Positions 1 through 12,430 of a DNA stretch of 64,000 nucleotides are shown in pieces (position 1 is the first letter of the stretch; each line of letters begins with the position of its first letter). Origin of the DNA: Isoetes taiwanensis (Eukaryota > Streptophyta > Lycopodiopsida > Isoetales > Isoetaceae). The stretch spans positions 2,554,561-2,618,560 of the forward strand of contig JAJEKV010000092.1 of the NCBI GenBank assembly GCA_021234155.1, written 5' to 3'. The translations under genes and the position numbers were made by a program. The notes beneath the pieces are model-generated. The model was not told where the DNA came from and searched no databases. It was given only the letters and a program-made list of their open reading frames with translations.

Positions 1-207
1 GAGAAATATCGTAGAGAAATAACTACCTACCAAGCATATCAAGGGCATCTAAATTTGAGATGTAAATACCGTATGTGATAGAGGAGTCTTTGTGAAAGAT
101 GAGGCCGGCAAGTTACTTATTCTAGGGGTGCACTGTGCAGTTTTATACAATGACACTATACGTTTGGTGCAAATAGGCTGCGGAAAACTAAAAACATTGT
201 TCAATAC

Positions 208-1261
208 CTGTATTGATCTGGGTCTTCATTTAATGCACTGATATATGCTTTAAAAATTGTATTCCGGTCTTCTGTATTTGGGTACCCATCCATGAACTGA
301 TCATACACAGTGACAAACCCAAGTGCAAAGACAGCATCATATTGGTAAGTGGCATTATAACGCATTAAGTGTTGCTGCACTAGAAGCTCCTGTAAGACAG
401 TGTTGTAAAGACTTGGTATAGGCTTCTTGTAAACTTTTAGAAAGGCTGCCTTTGTATCAGCAACTGTTGGTATGTCTGCAAAACCATAATAGTTTATATG
501 CAAGGGGAAGGAAAAATAGTGGAATTCTGCAAGTAATTTTCTTTTAATTCTGTAGATAACTGTAATTGCAACATGTTTATATGTTAAAGCATCCACAAAT
601 AAATGACGAGCTGTTGGTCATGACTGCATGTTTTGTGCCTGGCCTACAACGGGTGTTAAGAAATATCAGGGGGGCAACTACTTAGAACAAAGAATGTTTT
701 TAATGAAAACAAGTATTTCAGTGGTAAGAACCTATTATTCATAGTTAGTAATTCTGCCAGTTAGCAAATTCATTTTAATTCAAGCCTGCTTTTAAAATGC
801 CCTCATGTCAAGGTAGTCTGATAATTCCTTATGTCAGCAGCGCTAGCATATTTGATCAGATAGTGTTACCAAAGGATTTCTACATAAATGTTAAAAGAGC
901 TCCAGGGCAAATAACAATAGACCTAATTTACAGATAGTGAACATCATATGTGAACATGATCGACTAGGAGTCTAAAACATCTAAAAATGAACAAGGAAAG
1001 CTTACCAGTTACAGCACCAGAAGCCGTGCAGCAAACTGTCGATCTCGCAAAATGCCCCCTGCAAGATGAAACAGGTGGTCTAGATCCAGGAAGAGCTACA
1101 GCCCTGGCAGTTGCTAAGATAAAGCCCTCAGCTTCTAAGCATAATCTCCATTTCAGACCTTCGGATCTGCTAGAAAGTCCATTGCATGGGAATGCAGGCA
1201 CGGCCTTCAAATTTACAGACTGTTGCAAGAAAGCTCCGATTGAAGAGGCTGCAACTGCCAT
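208..1261 (-). CDS. THF1: THF1 (Psb29), 5' part: exons 1 and 2
   Basis: THYLAKOID FORMATION1 is a plastid protein needed for thylakoid biogenesis and photosystem II/FtsH homeostasis. Exon 1 (1261 down to 1006) starts MAVAASSIGAF and encodes a Ser/Ala/Arg-rich stretch typical of a chloroplast transit peptide, ending VCCTASGAVT. It stops at a GTAAG donor (intron from 1005). Exon 2 (475 down to 208) follows a TTTGCAG acceptor and carries the highly conserved block with PIPSLYNTVLQELLVQQHL and FALGFVTVYDQFMDGYP, ending NEDPDQYR at a GTATTG donor (207). The Asp codon is split G|AC across the intron and is restored exactly by splicing. No stop or frameshift is visible. The remaining C-terminal exons lie beyond position 1, so only about 175 residues are here. 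Family assignment is from recalled THF1 sequence. The intron is 530 bp. Confidence 0.93.
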
Positions 1262-2073
1262 TGCAGGGGATTGTTGCTTGGACGAGGCAGTGGATAATAG
1301 AGCAGAAATGAACGGTCAGATAATGCTGCAAGGTTCTTGGAGATCATTCTAGCCCTTCATGTATATTGCGAACACGGATAGATTGCCACGTTCCCCGGCT
1401 TATCTTGGGTGGGACATATGCCAGCCAAGTTTTGGCCACTTGGTTTTTCTCTTATTTATCCAATATGTGTTTGACACGTACAACGGATTTTTTTTTGGGT
1501 TGCCGGCAAACCCTCGCTTAGGTGGGTTCTTCGCATATTCTAAGGATATGCTAGTATATGCCTGGTATATTCTGAAAACTGCTCCAAACCTGCTAGCGCC
1601 CTTAAACTGACGATCACCCTCATTAGTAGGCGAAGCTCTTCTTACCGTGTAACTGGTAGCCGAAACAGGATGTCGACCCTCTCCTCTAATGCATTCATTT
1701 GCAGGAATTGCATTCCATTGGTTCGGGAAATTTTTTGCCTGTGATCGGCAGTTTTCCTACTAGATTTAGAGCAGCCTACCAGCTATGAACACCCTCACCA
1801 TTTTTGCCGGAAGTACCAAGAAAAATGCCTGTTTTTAGCAGGAATTTTTCCTACTGTTTCAAAACTGTGCTGCTAATTTTCATTTCCACACGGTAGCTTA
1901 CAAGGCTTCCGGGGAATTTCCCGAACCAAGCCCATTAGTCCCCTAGAGCTCGAGAAAAGATGCCGAGCAGAGCAACAACCCCGTTTTTTTGCTTGTTTTG
2001 ATTGAACTAACGCCTTTATTCTCTGAGGGTTTTTTGATCGGTGTCGAAATGCATTTGCTCTATTTGTTCGCAG
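1262..2073. other. 5' flank of THF1; no further gene seen
   Basis: This stretch should hold the THF1 5'UTR and promoter, read on the minus strand. I see no convincing TATA box. Open frames on either strand here have no recognisable motif. It runs into the first RUVBL1-like pseudo-exon at about 2074. Confidence 0.5.
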
Positions 2074-3717
<1,644 letters not shown>

Positions 3718-3718
3718 T

Positions 3719-4085
3719 TGCAGTGTGTTGTGTGGTGTATACTATGTTGTGTGGTGTGTGGTATGGTGTAGGTTTTGTGCCGTCAATAGTGGTGAATGTT
3801 GTGCGGTGTGTACTGTGGTGTGTACTATGTTGTGTGATGTGTGGTGTAGTGTAGGTTTTGTGCTGCCAGTAGTGGTGATAGTGCAGCCTATGTTGTGTAG
3901 TGCATGCAGTGTATTGTGTGGTGTGTACTGTGTTGTGTAGTGTGTGGTGTGGTGTAGGTTATTGTGCCGCCAATAGTGGTGATAGTGCAACCTATGTTGT
4001 GTGGTGTGTACTGTGTTATGTGGTGCAGTGTGTAGAGAGTACCTTGTGTTGTATGGTGTGTGATTGTGATCTTCCATCAGTATGT
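3719..4085. repeat. TGTGTGGTG-rich minisatellite
   Basis: Degenerate tandem repeat of TGTGTGGTG/TGTACTGTG words. A higher-order unit starting TAGGTTTTGTGC recurs at about 3769, 3852 and 3955 (spacing 83 and 103 bp), each followed by an AATAGTGGTGA-type phrase. It starts immediately after the last RUVBL1 pseudo-exon. Open frames across it are low-complexity and not genes. Confidence 0.85.
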
Positions 4086-4134
4086 AGCTTATTATGTTAG
4101 GAGGCTGACATATATGGAGTGTTTTGTTTTGCAG

Positions 4135-4687
4135 ACTAAGGCAGGCTTGTGAAGGAATGGTTGGCTGCAACATCAGCTAGGTTTGATAGATGCAAGCAAC
4201 GATTGCAAGCAAACAAGGATAGAAAAACTTATATCGATAGAAAGTTTGAGTTGATAGAACATAGAGCATCAGAAATTAGAGCTGATTTGCACAGATAGCA
4301 GTCAATCATGACGGCAAATCCGAAAGAAGCAGAGGGTGTTCGGGTTGTAAGCGAACTAAAGGATGAAGAGCTAAACGGTACAGTGTTGCCTGGGCTGAAT
4401 CAATTGAATAAGGAACTAGTAGAAACTGAAATTGAGCTAAAGGCATATGAAGCCTTACTGCTGGAGCTGCAACTTCGAATGTAAAGATTTGAGATTTTCT
4501 CTGAACGTAGTGGCCATGACACTCCTTTAGATCCTGCATGTCTAATGCTTCCTGAGGCAGAAGAAGAGGGTGGTGAATTTTGTCCATATTGTGGACGGTG
4601 TCTGAAATGGGAGAGTAAATTATTGCCAGTTGTGCTAGCAGAATGCAGTCACCAGTATCACATTCCATGTCTGTCACACCATTTGAG
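4135..4687 (+). pseudogene. Unidentified coiled-coil / RING-H2-like fragment
   Basis: After an acceptor (TTTTGCAG, ends 4134), one frame encodes a charged helical stretch (RFDRCKQRLQANKDRKTYID; later LNQLNKELVETEIELKAYEA) and then a zinc-finger-like segment with C-x2-C (FCPYCGRC) and C-x-H-x2-H-x2-C (AECSHQYHIPC), the pattern of a RING-H2 finger's second half. It ends at LSHHLR before a GTAAAC donor at 4688. Two in-frame stops (TAG after ADLHR, TAA after LQLRM) show decay. I do not recognise the parent gene. It may belong with the exon-like pieces at 4917-5320 or with the phosphatase-like fragment downstream. Confidence 0.5.
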
Positions 4688-4916
4688 GTAAACATTATCA
4701 TCTCTAACCTCGTTTGTAGACTATATTGATATTGGATTTGTTTTACAAACACTCTAGAAACTGCTGTAGCCCCAGTTGTGCCCACATTATGTCTGAGACA
4801 TGGCTTTTGGCTTTTGGTGTTTGAGTGGTACCACAAGAACCAATAAACACAATAAGTAAGTACCTTAACTAATGTAAACTAATGTTGTCACATATCTACT
4901 GACTTAGTATTTGCAG

Positions 4917-5308
4917 AATTGCAGAAATTTGAGACCAAGAATATCCAACAGTTATCCACCCCTCGATCAGTTATGAGACTGCAAGATACCTCCTGGGTGC
5001 ACCTAGAATTCACCCCATTGGATTCAAAGTCAATCTTAGCTTCTGACGGGGGGGAAATCCGAAACGAAATTTGGATAGTGAACTGAATGCGATCGTGTCA
5101 AGTAAGTACCGATGCTCATGATTTATTTTTTTGTACTTTTCTTTGGTCTTCCTCATTTCAATTAGGTTACAGAGATGAATGCTACTGCAAGCCATCATGA
5201 AGAGATTCCCAGTGCATTTGTTTTAGGAGGGAAAATTAATTTTTCTGAGACTCATTCTGCATGGGATCCTGCACCAGACAAAAGTTTTGCTGCTGAACAT
5301 GAGCCACA
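4917..5308 (+). pseudogene. Exon-like pieces upstream of the phosphatase-like fragment
   Basis: Two stretches look like exons. At about 4917-5100, after a TTTGCAG acceptor, a frame reads QQLSTPRSVMRLQDTSW and LDSKSILASDGGEIRNEIW, then meets a TGA and a GTAAGT donor. At about 5172-5320, after TTACAG, a frame reads HHEEIPSAFVLGG and FSETHSAWDPAPDKSF. The second must change frame near 5310 to join the phosphatase-like block. No domain is recognised. Confidence 0.35.
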
Positions 5309-6005
5309 GTGGATGCAGGTGATGAAGTTGACAAAGAAACCCCGGATCCTGAACAAGATGCAGCCTGCTCATCAAGTCCAATACAACCTCAACCAAGAAA
5401 AACTAAGAGGTTAACTGAAATTCTCCTTGTTCTGGATTTTAATGGGATTTTAGGCAAGTTTTATGACTTGAAAGAGATGATCCCTGCATCGGCCGAGCCA
5501 GAAGTGACCCTCCAAAAATTGAACCTTCAAAAGGTAGCAGTCTCCAGACCTGGATTACAGGAGTTCTTAGAATGGTGTTTTTCAAAATTTGAGATTGCAT
5601 TGTGGATTGTGGTCCAGCATGGCTAAGAGTAATGTCGACTTGTTGGTGAGAAAGTTGCTGCAGGAATATAAGGGCAGATTTCTTTTTATTTGAAATCAGG
5701 ATAATTGCACCAACACAAAGTTAAAAGTGGTTAATAAGCCAATTTTCCTTAAGGATCTGTCCAAAGTGTACCAGAAATACTGGAAATACCAAGTGAAAAA
5801 CACATTGTTGATAGATGACATCAGATATAAGGGTACTGCCAACCAACCAAACACCATGATATGGCTATATAGTTTTGCTCCGGACAGATTGGATTCCAAT
5901 TTCCTTTTGGAGCAACTCAAACCATGGCTGGAAGGACTTCTGGCTGCAAAAAGTGTGCCTTGCTTATGTGAAGGAAAATCGAATGTGGAACATATGGGAT
6001 TCTGA
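5309..6005 (+). pseudogene. FCP1/NIF-type (HAD) phosphatase-like domain, broken
   Basis: The block matches plant FCP1-like phosphatase domains (HAD superfamily, CTD-phosphatase fold). It has ILLVLDFNGILGKF, where the catalytic DxDGT loop is degenerate (DFNG), then SRPGLQEFLEWCFSKFEIALW, then NQDNCTNTKLK, PIFLKDLSKVYQKYW, NTLLIDDIRYKG and a C-terminal FLLEQLKPWLEGLLAAK. Plants have many HAD proteins with a DLNG-type loop, so the missing second Asp may be ancestral. Lesions: a frameshift near 5615-5625 (just after ALW) and an in-frame TGA near 5691 where the family has Trp. It is therefore a pseudogene or captured fragment. It lies 100 bp upstream of the Ulp1-like gene on the same strand. Confidence 0.8.
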
Positions 6006-6106
6006 AGAGTCGTGCAACTCATGAAAATACTCGACATCTTTGAAAGTCAATATAAGGAAAAAAATGCTATGATATGTGTTGTATTTTTTCAATTTAAAAT
6101 ATTTGA

Positions 6107-7065
6107 ATGGATTGTGAGCAAATGTTCTCGTGTGTGTTTAGAACTAGAGATGATAGAGTTTCGGCAGTCCCTGTCTATCTAAAGCCACATACACATTTGG
6201 AAGTGTTGCTGAGTGGAAGTGAAACTATCGTGATTAGCTCCACCGACATCAAAATTTTTGAAGCTGATACGCAGTGGTTCAATGATCAATTGATCCTCCT
6301 TTTCTTAAGGTGATACTTTTCTCAGGATTGTGCCATCATATGCATATGTTTGTAGATACATGGAATACTATTTGATGCTCCAAGGAATGAGCCATCCCTT
6401 TCATTTCTTTGACCCTTTTTTTCACTCGACATTGTCGAAGGACACAAATAGTTACAAAACAATAAGGAAACATGTGAATCTGGATAAGTGCCAGTACATT
6501 ATTTGTGTCTGTTTGTGATGGACATCACCGGACCTGTTTTCTGATCGTAAGCCGCGCGTGTCTCGCACAGAGATATAAACCAGGAATATATCACTTTGAT
6601 AGCATGGGCTTGCATGGCAGAAGCAGACATATTGAGAGGTTATTGCTTGCTCATTGCATTTTGCTGTTGTCACATAATGACAATAAACTTTGAATGCAGG
6701 TTCCTGAAATTACTTGGACACAATAATTTCAGCTTTACAACCTCAGATGTTGTGAAAATTTCCAAAACGCCTCTTCAAACCGATGGTCATTCATGTGGCC
6801 CCGCCGTATGTTCTTTTATGCACAAATTTATGAGGGGGTACTTGAAAGGAGTGAATATATTGTTGCCAAATCCAGTAAGTTAACTCAAATGCAGCAGACA
6901 AGCCAAACTCTGTTATTGACAAAATGTGGTTAACTGCAGGTTGTGGACATTTTAGACCAGGATCTAGTTGATGTTAGAGTGTTCGTGCTTGAAATTTTAA
7001 GATTAGAAGCAACAAAAGCTAGAACTGAGAGGAACATATGTATTGGAAAGTATGTAGATGCATGA
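6107..7065 (+). pseudogene. Ulp1/SENP-type cysteine protease (peptidase C48), four exons, one frameshift
   Basis: C48 proteases process or remove SUMO. In plants, Ulp1-like domains are also carried by several DNA-transposon groups. Exons by splice signals: 6107-6309, 6355-6639, 6700-6874, 6940-7065, with frames joining cleanly at each intron (ATTGAGAG|GTTCCTG gives ERFLKLLG). Motifs: FEADTQWFNDQLI, YMEYYLMLQGMSH, HFFDPFFHSTLS, DGHHRTCFLIVS (catalytic His; family Trp changed to Arg), YHFDSMG (Asp) and TPLQTDGHSCGPAVC (Gln and nucleophile Cys at 6794-6796). It ends KYVDA, stop 7063-7065. One extra T near 6509-6516 breaks the frame just before the His motif; otherwise it reads through. It converges on the minus-strand element X gene, whose stop is 226 bp away. 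Confidence 0.82.
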
Positions 7066-7291
7066 GTCACCTCGTAATTTCAAATCACTGTATATCTTTC
7101 TTATGTACATAATTGTTACTATAACTTCAATTCATTTGAATGAAAATTCATATTCAATTATATGTTCTTTGTCACAAAATAAGGCATCAAGTGTTCAAAA
7201 GAATTCAAGTCTTCAAAAGAAATCAAGACAAACTCATTTTCACAGCTGAAGCACAAAACTTTAGATGAGTTCTAAAAATTACAGAATGGTT

Positions 7292-8419
7292 TTACATTTC
7301 ATCCTCATCAGAAAGAACTTCGGGTAATTTCTGTAAAATCTTCTCCTCATCTAAAGGATCCAGCCTATATACAGTCCTGCTTTGACGTTTAGTTGGTGGC
7401 ATGTGAAGGCTGATTGCACAGATCTTAGTTGTGAATACTATACCTAAGTCGTCTTTACTGCAAAGATCATAGCTGACGGTTGATCTTGCACCTTCTTGTA
7501 ATACATACCTTCAATGACACTATCACTGGCGAGATACCATGTTCCATTGAGTTAGAAGTCTTTCTCCACTATCCGTTTTGGTTTTGTGCAGATTAGAATC
7601 CAAAATTCATCACCCTCATCATTCCCTTTCGAAGCAACGACAGCAAAATTATCACCAACTTTAAGTGCCTCTGCTAACATCGTGGGATTGGAGGAGAACA
7701 AGGACCTGCTGGATTTACGGTCCTCCTCGTCAGTATACACATTGGAGGATGGTACAATAACTTGAAGTTTCCAATCATCAGCATAGTCCTTGTTCACACA
7801 ACTGTCCCACATGCCATCGAAGCAATAGCTGCAGACGCGTGAAAGTTCCCTCGTGTGCAACTGCAATGAAGATTCAGGAGTGAATGCATGTACACAATGG
7901 ATCTGCCTAGTGTCCAAAATTCTTTCTGCACCCCATGTTTTCTTTCTATCTATATCCTCCACCTTGACTTCCCAAAAGAACTTTTTTATATTTTTCCTCT
8001 TGCTGGTTTCAGATGTGTTCATCCACTCGGACGTTCCACAAGTAAACATCTCTTCAGCAACTTCTACCACTTCATGAGCATTACCCAATTTTATGCTACT
8101 GTATTTTAATTATAGTTGTCTTAACCATCTCTTCAACTCAGCAGCCTTGCCATCATGTTCACATTTCCTGTGGTTCCACATCATATACACTTCAGTGTCG
8201 TTTGTGTACCTAGCCACGAAGTAAAATGATCTAGAAGCCTTGAATTGAGATGTTGCACCATCTGAAAATACATAATGTCTCTTTGGCACCCTTTCCTTTG
8301 TGCTCCATATATTTGTGGTGCTTCATGAAGCAGTGTTGCACGAACAAAGTATCGTGTTCCCTATCATCTGATACATAGTAATGTGTTACCTTGATAATCT
8401 CATCTGCCACTGAGTCATA
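7292..8419 (-). pseudogene. Element X gene, C-terminal segment (large uncharacterised transposon-like protein)
   Basis: This is the 3' part of the gene interrupted at 8419 by the Ty3/gypsy insertion. Reading on the minus strand: KVTHYYVSDDREHDTLFVQH, then HYVFSDGATSQFKASRSFYF, MMWNHRKCEHDGKAAELKR, KKFFWEVKVEDIDRKKTW, QIHCVHAFTPESS, VCSYCFDGMWDSCVNKDYAD and a tail with SLHMPPTKRQSRTVY ending SDEDEM (stop 7292-7294). The SDD / SDG-x4-QFK / W-N ... DG ... K order recurs in a widespread, poorly described eukaryotic family that I recall from plants and invertebrates and that behaves like a DDE-type transposon protein. Family members usually have an extra HGKG stretch after MMWN; about seven residues seem deleted here. 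Lesions: frameshift near 8300, TAA at 8110-8112, a stop near 7550 and a frameshift near 7480. Confidence 0.7.
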
Positions 8420-9359
8420 TGTTAAGGGTCTCTCACTCCCTCACCATACCATACACAAAGACATCAAGAGGGTCCTTGAACTAGCTAATGACTTACCGTG
8501 CCATCCCCGAATAGTACATCCACATCTTCCATGGTCATGATATCCATCATAGCTTTATCTGTGGCCATTTGATAATGCATATAAAGCTTAGATTTTAGTA
8601 GGAATTAGGTTGTCATTATTCACAAGTTCAGCCAAGAGCAAGTGTAAACTACTAAAACGTCTCACTGGAATTGCATACTGCTACCCAACACATTTGCACT
8701 TGCTTCTAAGAGTAATTCATGGATACAAGAGACACATGCATGCAATGAAACAACTCAATCCATTCTCAAAAGATTACAACGTAAATGGGCAAATGGGCAT
8801 ATGATCATTTCATTGAAAATAGAAGCAAGGCAATGATACAATACAATAGCATACTCTCTCTCTCTCAAATGCACGGTCCCTCTTCTCTAAAAATCAGACC
8901 TTAAATAGGTTTGTCCACCCTTCTTGAGCTGCTCAAACTGCTTCCCCAAACTGCCGTCTGGATATCGGAAGCTTCTAGAAGCAAAGGGCTTGCTTCCTAA
9001 CTATCTCCACGTGACCTTCGCCGCTGCCCTAACCTCCATCGTAAGCTTCTTTCCTTGCCTTCCATAACCATTGAATGTCTCACGTCCATTTGCCCTCTTT
9101 TTTTTGTCTTTTCTCTTTTTATATTTTTTATATTTTTCACATACTTATATTTTAGTTTTTTTCAAATATGTTTCAACACAACTTAAACATCAAAATGTAA
9201 ACTTCTACAGTTTATTACTAGCACTCTAATTAACTTGGACTTTTCACTGTAGAGCTTTTACGAGCTCTTTTATAATGAGTAGCATAATCCGAGGGCTCAT
9301 TTTCTGAGTCTTCCTGAAGTTCTTCTTGCCGGTCAATTGCGGGGTCAAATCTCGTATCA
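8420..9359 (-). repeat. 3' LTR of the Ty3/gypsy element
   Basis: 940-bp copy of the LTR, with TGTTAAGGGTC at its left edge and GTCAAATCTCGTATCA at its right. Relative to the other LTR it keeps a 5-bp CCCCG insertion near 8507 and an extra AT near 8800. Open frames inside it are repeat-derived and not genes. Confidence 0.95.
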
Positions 9360-9361
9360 TA

Positions 9362-9380
9362 TTCTATCCCCCCTTTTTTT
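9362..9380 (-). other. Polypurine tract of the Ty3/gypsy element
   Basis: On the minus strand this reads A7 G6 ATAGAA, directly before the 3' LTR edge at 9359. This is the expected position of the plus-strand primer. Confidence 0.8.
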
Positions 9381-9410
9381 GTGTGGAGCATGGGCTCCAC
9401 ACATTCTTTC

Positions 9411-11127
9411 TCAGTTGAGATGTGGTATTGCCTGCAGTGCTTGTTGAACAAGTAAAATTTGCTTCTTTCTTTTACCTTGAAGAGCAAGCTGTGGATCATA
9501 AAATGCACTGTTAGCTTGGATAAGAAAGTTATCTGCTGCCATATTCTCAAAAAGCTGAATGTAATGAGATGGCATGTGGCTAAGCTTGAGAAACAAAGCG
9601 ATGTCCATCATGGTCGCCTTACAAGACCTGTTAGGATCAATGTTAATGAGCTGCTCCCTGCTAGTAGTATTACATTCAAGAATAGTGCACAAGACTTTTG
9701 AATAGATTGCTTGCTTGTAGATGGTATAGTCCGGGTTGTATTGAGCAGTTTGAATGAAGAGTTTCAAATTTTTCACTGTATGTTTTTGAGTTTCCCATGA
9801 AGCACCTGGTATGACAGCCCAATTGTAAACGTTTTGCTGCTCTGTTACTCGCCAATCCATTCTTCGCGTATACCTGAGATCAAAATTTACTGATTTCTGT
9901 ACCAACTTAGATGCCTGCACAAAGTTCTGATGAGTTTCCGGCTCTTGCAATAATTCTTGTCTCCATGAATCTGTGGTAGCTTCCTTATATGGTGGTAAGG
10001 ATAAAAATTCATAATTCAATACCTTTTGTGGCTCTTTTGGATCTGCATCTTGATGACTTGCTAAAGCTTCATCTTTGGTAGCAAGTTCATGTGTAAGATT
10101 TCTGTTTTCTTGAGTCAAATTCTGTAACTTTTGGATCAACAACTTTGTTTGCTCCTTAAGCATCTGTTTTTGCTTTTCAAAGTTCATCTGACCACCCGAA
10201 GCTTTTTGCTTTTGCAGAGTGAAGTGTTCCAATGTCAAAATATCATATTTTTGCAATAACAACTTATACTGGTTTGCTTTTTCCTGAATTTCTAGTTGGA
10301 ACTCAGTATTTTGGCGCTGAACCCTTGTGATTTGAGCCTCCAAATCAGTTGCAGCTTGGGTTTGTTCCTGTAGCTCAGTGAGCATGTCATTAAAAAGTTG
10401 TTGCTGATAAGTGAAAAGCTCTTGCTTCCATTCAAAGAAGGATTGCTTGGGCAATACGACCTCCACAACTGGTTCAGCATAATTAACTGTTAAGGCATGT
10501 GTTTGCTGCTCATGAAGCTCTTCCGAGGTAAACATTAGGGCTGGAGTTTGGTCCTGTAGAAATTTCAGCAAACCAGTTAAAACCAATTGACTATTTTCCT
10601 TGATAAAATCATTTTTTAGTGACTGGTTCATCATGATAAAAAGACCATGTGTGACTTGCAATATCTTTGAGCACAATAATTTAAGCAATTCTAACATGAA
10701 AAACAATTGACTTTTTGAGAATTGTGCCTTCTCATTAGGGTCCAAAGAGAGTATAGTGTTTGTTTGATGATGGCCTGAAACTTTAGATATATAATTGTTA
10801 GTTTTAACCTTCCGGTGAACTTGTCTTTTCCAGCTTCTCTCTTTGAAATAATACTTGGTTTTGGATTGTTCTCCTTTGAGTTTAGCATGTACGTATCTAT
10901 ATCTTGCACTATTATTGTTGCCTCGACCAAAACAAAGATGAATTTTGTGTGGTGGCCAGAGCTTCCATGAAGTTATCATTGGGGTAGACTCTTATGACTT
11001 CATCATTCCACCAATGTTTTGCTGCTGGTCCAGGCATTGGAGTCATAATTAGCCGTAAAATAGCATTTGAATGTCTTGCCCTTTTGAGCTTATCATAGAA
11101 CTTCGCTGAAATAGACTCTCCTGCCAT
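9411..11127 (-). CDS. Additional 3' ORF (aORF) of the Ty3/gypsy element, coiled-coil protein
   Basis: A 522-residue frame (10979 to 9411) lies between integrase and the 3' LTR, in the sense orientation. It continues upstream in another frame from MAGESISAKFYDKLKRARH (11127), so the original ORF probably started there and carries one frameshift near 10920-10975. The middle (about residues 175-310) is Gln/Glu/Leu-rich and predicted by eye to be coiled coil (QQQLFNDMLTELQEQTQAAT, KQKQMLKEQTKLLIQKLQN). The C-terminal part (WRVTEQQNVYNWAVIPGASW onward) looks globular. I see no signal peptide or membrane segment, so it is not an obvious envelope protein. Extra ORFs at this position are known in Tat/Athila-type elements. 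It has no internal stops over 522 codons although pol is badly damaged. Confidence 0.75.
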
Positions 11128-12430
11128 TCCCAGAGATATACCATAACAACAAGACGTTTCTTTGGAATTGGTGTTGCCTTGTGGACATTGATGGCTGGTT
11201 TATCAAGGTATTTCTTTAATCTGCTACCATTTACGATGAAAGGCAATAGATTTTCTTCCAAGTCTGAGAGTTGGATAGAGCCATTGGGATTCATATTATA
11301 AATCACAAAAGGTCCTAACCATCGGATTTTGAGTTTTCCAGGATGTTGTTTGAATCTTGAATCATATAATAGGACTTTATCTCCTTCTTTGATATCTTTC
11401 TTTTTCTGTCTTCGATCTAGCCATGCTTTCCTTGTTTGATTTGCTACAGATTGATGCCAAATAGCATGTTGACGCTTTTCATCTAGTTCTTCAAGCTGGA
11501 AAAGTCTATGTTCCAATGATTTTTCAGGTGATAACCTATTTTCCACAGCAATTCGAAGGCTAGGAATTAGGAATTCAAAAGGCATGACAGCTTCAACACC
11601 ATATATTAGCTGGAAAGGAGTATTTCCTGTTATTGTTTTAAAAGTAGTTCTATACACCCATAACACAGAAGGTAGTTTGAGCTCCCAATCTGTTCTCTGA
11701 GTGTCACAAATTTGTTTCATCAATGTAATAAGTGTCTTGTTGGTTGATTCAGCCTGCCCATTGGCTCTTGGATAATATGGCGTTGATTTATGATGCACAA
11801 TCATGAAATTTTGAGTCAATTCTTTAATGGTCTCATTGATAAAATGTACACCACGGTCACTTATCAATTCCAACGGACAACCGAACCTTGTGATAATTTG
11901 TTGATACAAGACTTTGGCGACACTCAATGCTGTATTATCTTTTAGAGCCCTAGCTTCAGCCCATTTAGTATTATAATCTGTCAAAATTAATATGTATTGA
12001 GCTTTGGTTCTTGCTGCAGGGGGTTTTACTGGACCAACAAAGTCCATGCCCCATTTTTCAAAAGGGCCCAATGGTAATATGGGAGTTAGTGGCATATAAT
12101 TCCGTTCTCCTGGTTTGCCAATTCGTTGACACACATCACATGTACGGGTTGCTTTTACACAGTCTCTAAAGAGGGTGGGCCACCAACAACCAGCCTGAAG
12201 GATTTTCTTTGATGTAATATCAGCCGCAAAATGACCTCCTCCCACTCCTTCATGGGTTTCTTGGAGAATTTGCTCAATTTCATGAGGTAATATGCATCTT
12301 CTCATGATGTTATCGTGCCCTCTTTTATAGAGTTGACCTGAAATAAGACAAAACCTTGATGCTTTACGAAGAAAGTGGTTTTGAGGGCATTTTCCCGATG
12401 CGAAATATTTAGTTAGACCAGCATACTATG
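11049..12430 (-). pseudogene. Integrase region of pol (Ty3/gypsy)
   Basis: Joins retroelement cDNA to host DNA. The continuous frame runs from 12305 (MRRCILPHEIEQILQE) to 11049. Seen in order: the HHCC zinc-binding region (ETHEGVGGGHFAAD ... TCDVCQRIGK), then the DDE core with Asp in WGMDFVGPVK, Asp in LISDRGVHFI and Glu in RANGQAESTNKTL, then a basic stretch (RKAWLDRRQKKKDI) and the C-terminal GDKVLLYDSRFKQHPGKLK and RWLGPFVIYNMNP block. The upstream frame is open to a TAG at 12425-12427, where Trp is expected in a PPWYAG context. No chromodomain follows. Confidence 0.93.

Noticed and set aside
987-1352. Plus-strand 121-codon frame
   Set aside because: It is antisense to THF1 exon 1, which has homology, a donor site and a split codon matching exon 2.
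1359-1610. Plus-strand frame with many aromatic residues
   Set aside because: It lies in the presumed THF1 promoter on the opposite strand and has no recognisable domain.
3725-4173. Cys/Val-rich plus frame and His/Thr-rich minus frame
   Set aside because: Translation of the TGTGGTG minisatellite; pure low complexity.
8610-8804. Frame repeated at 16789-17013
   Set aside because: It is in the LTRs; duplication comes from the retrotransposon and not from a gene pair.
10292-10930. Shorter minus-strand frames inside the 3' extra ORF
   Set aside because: Shadow frames of the 522-codon ORF.
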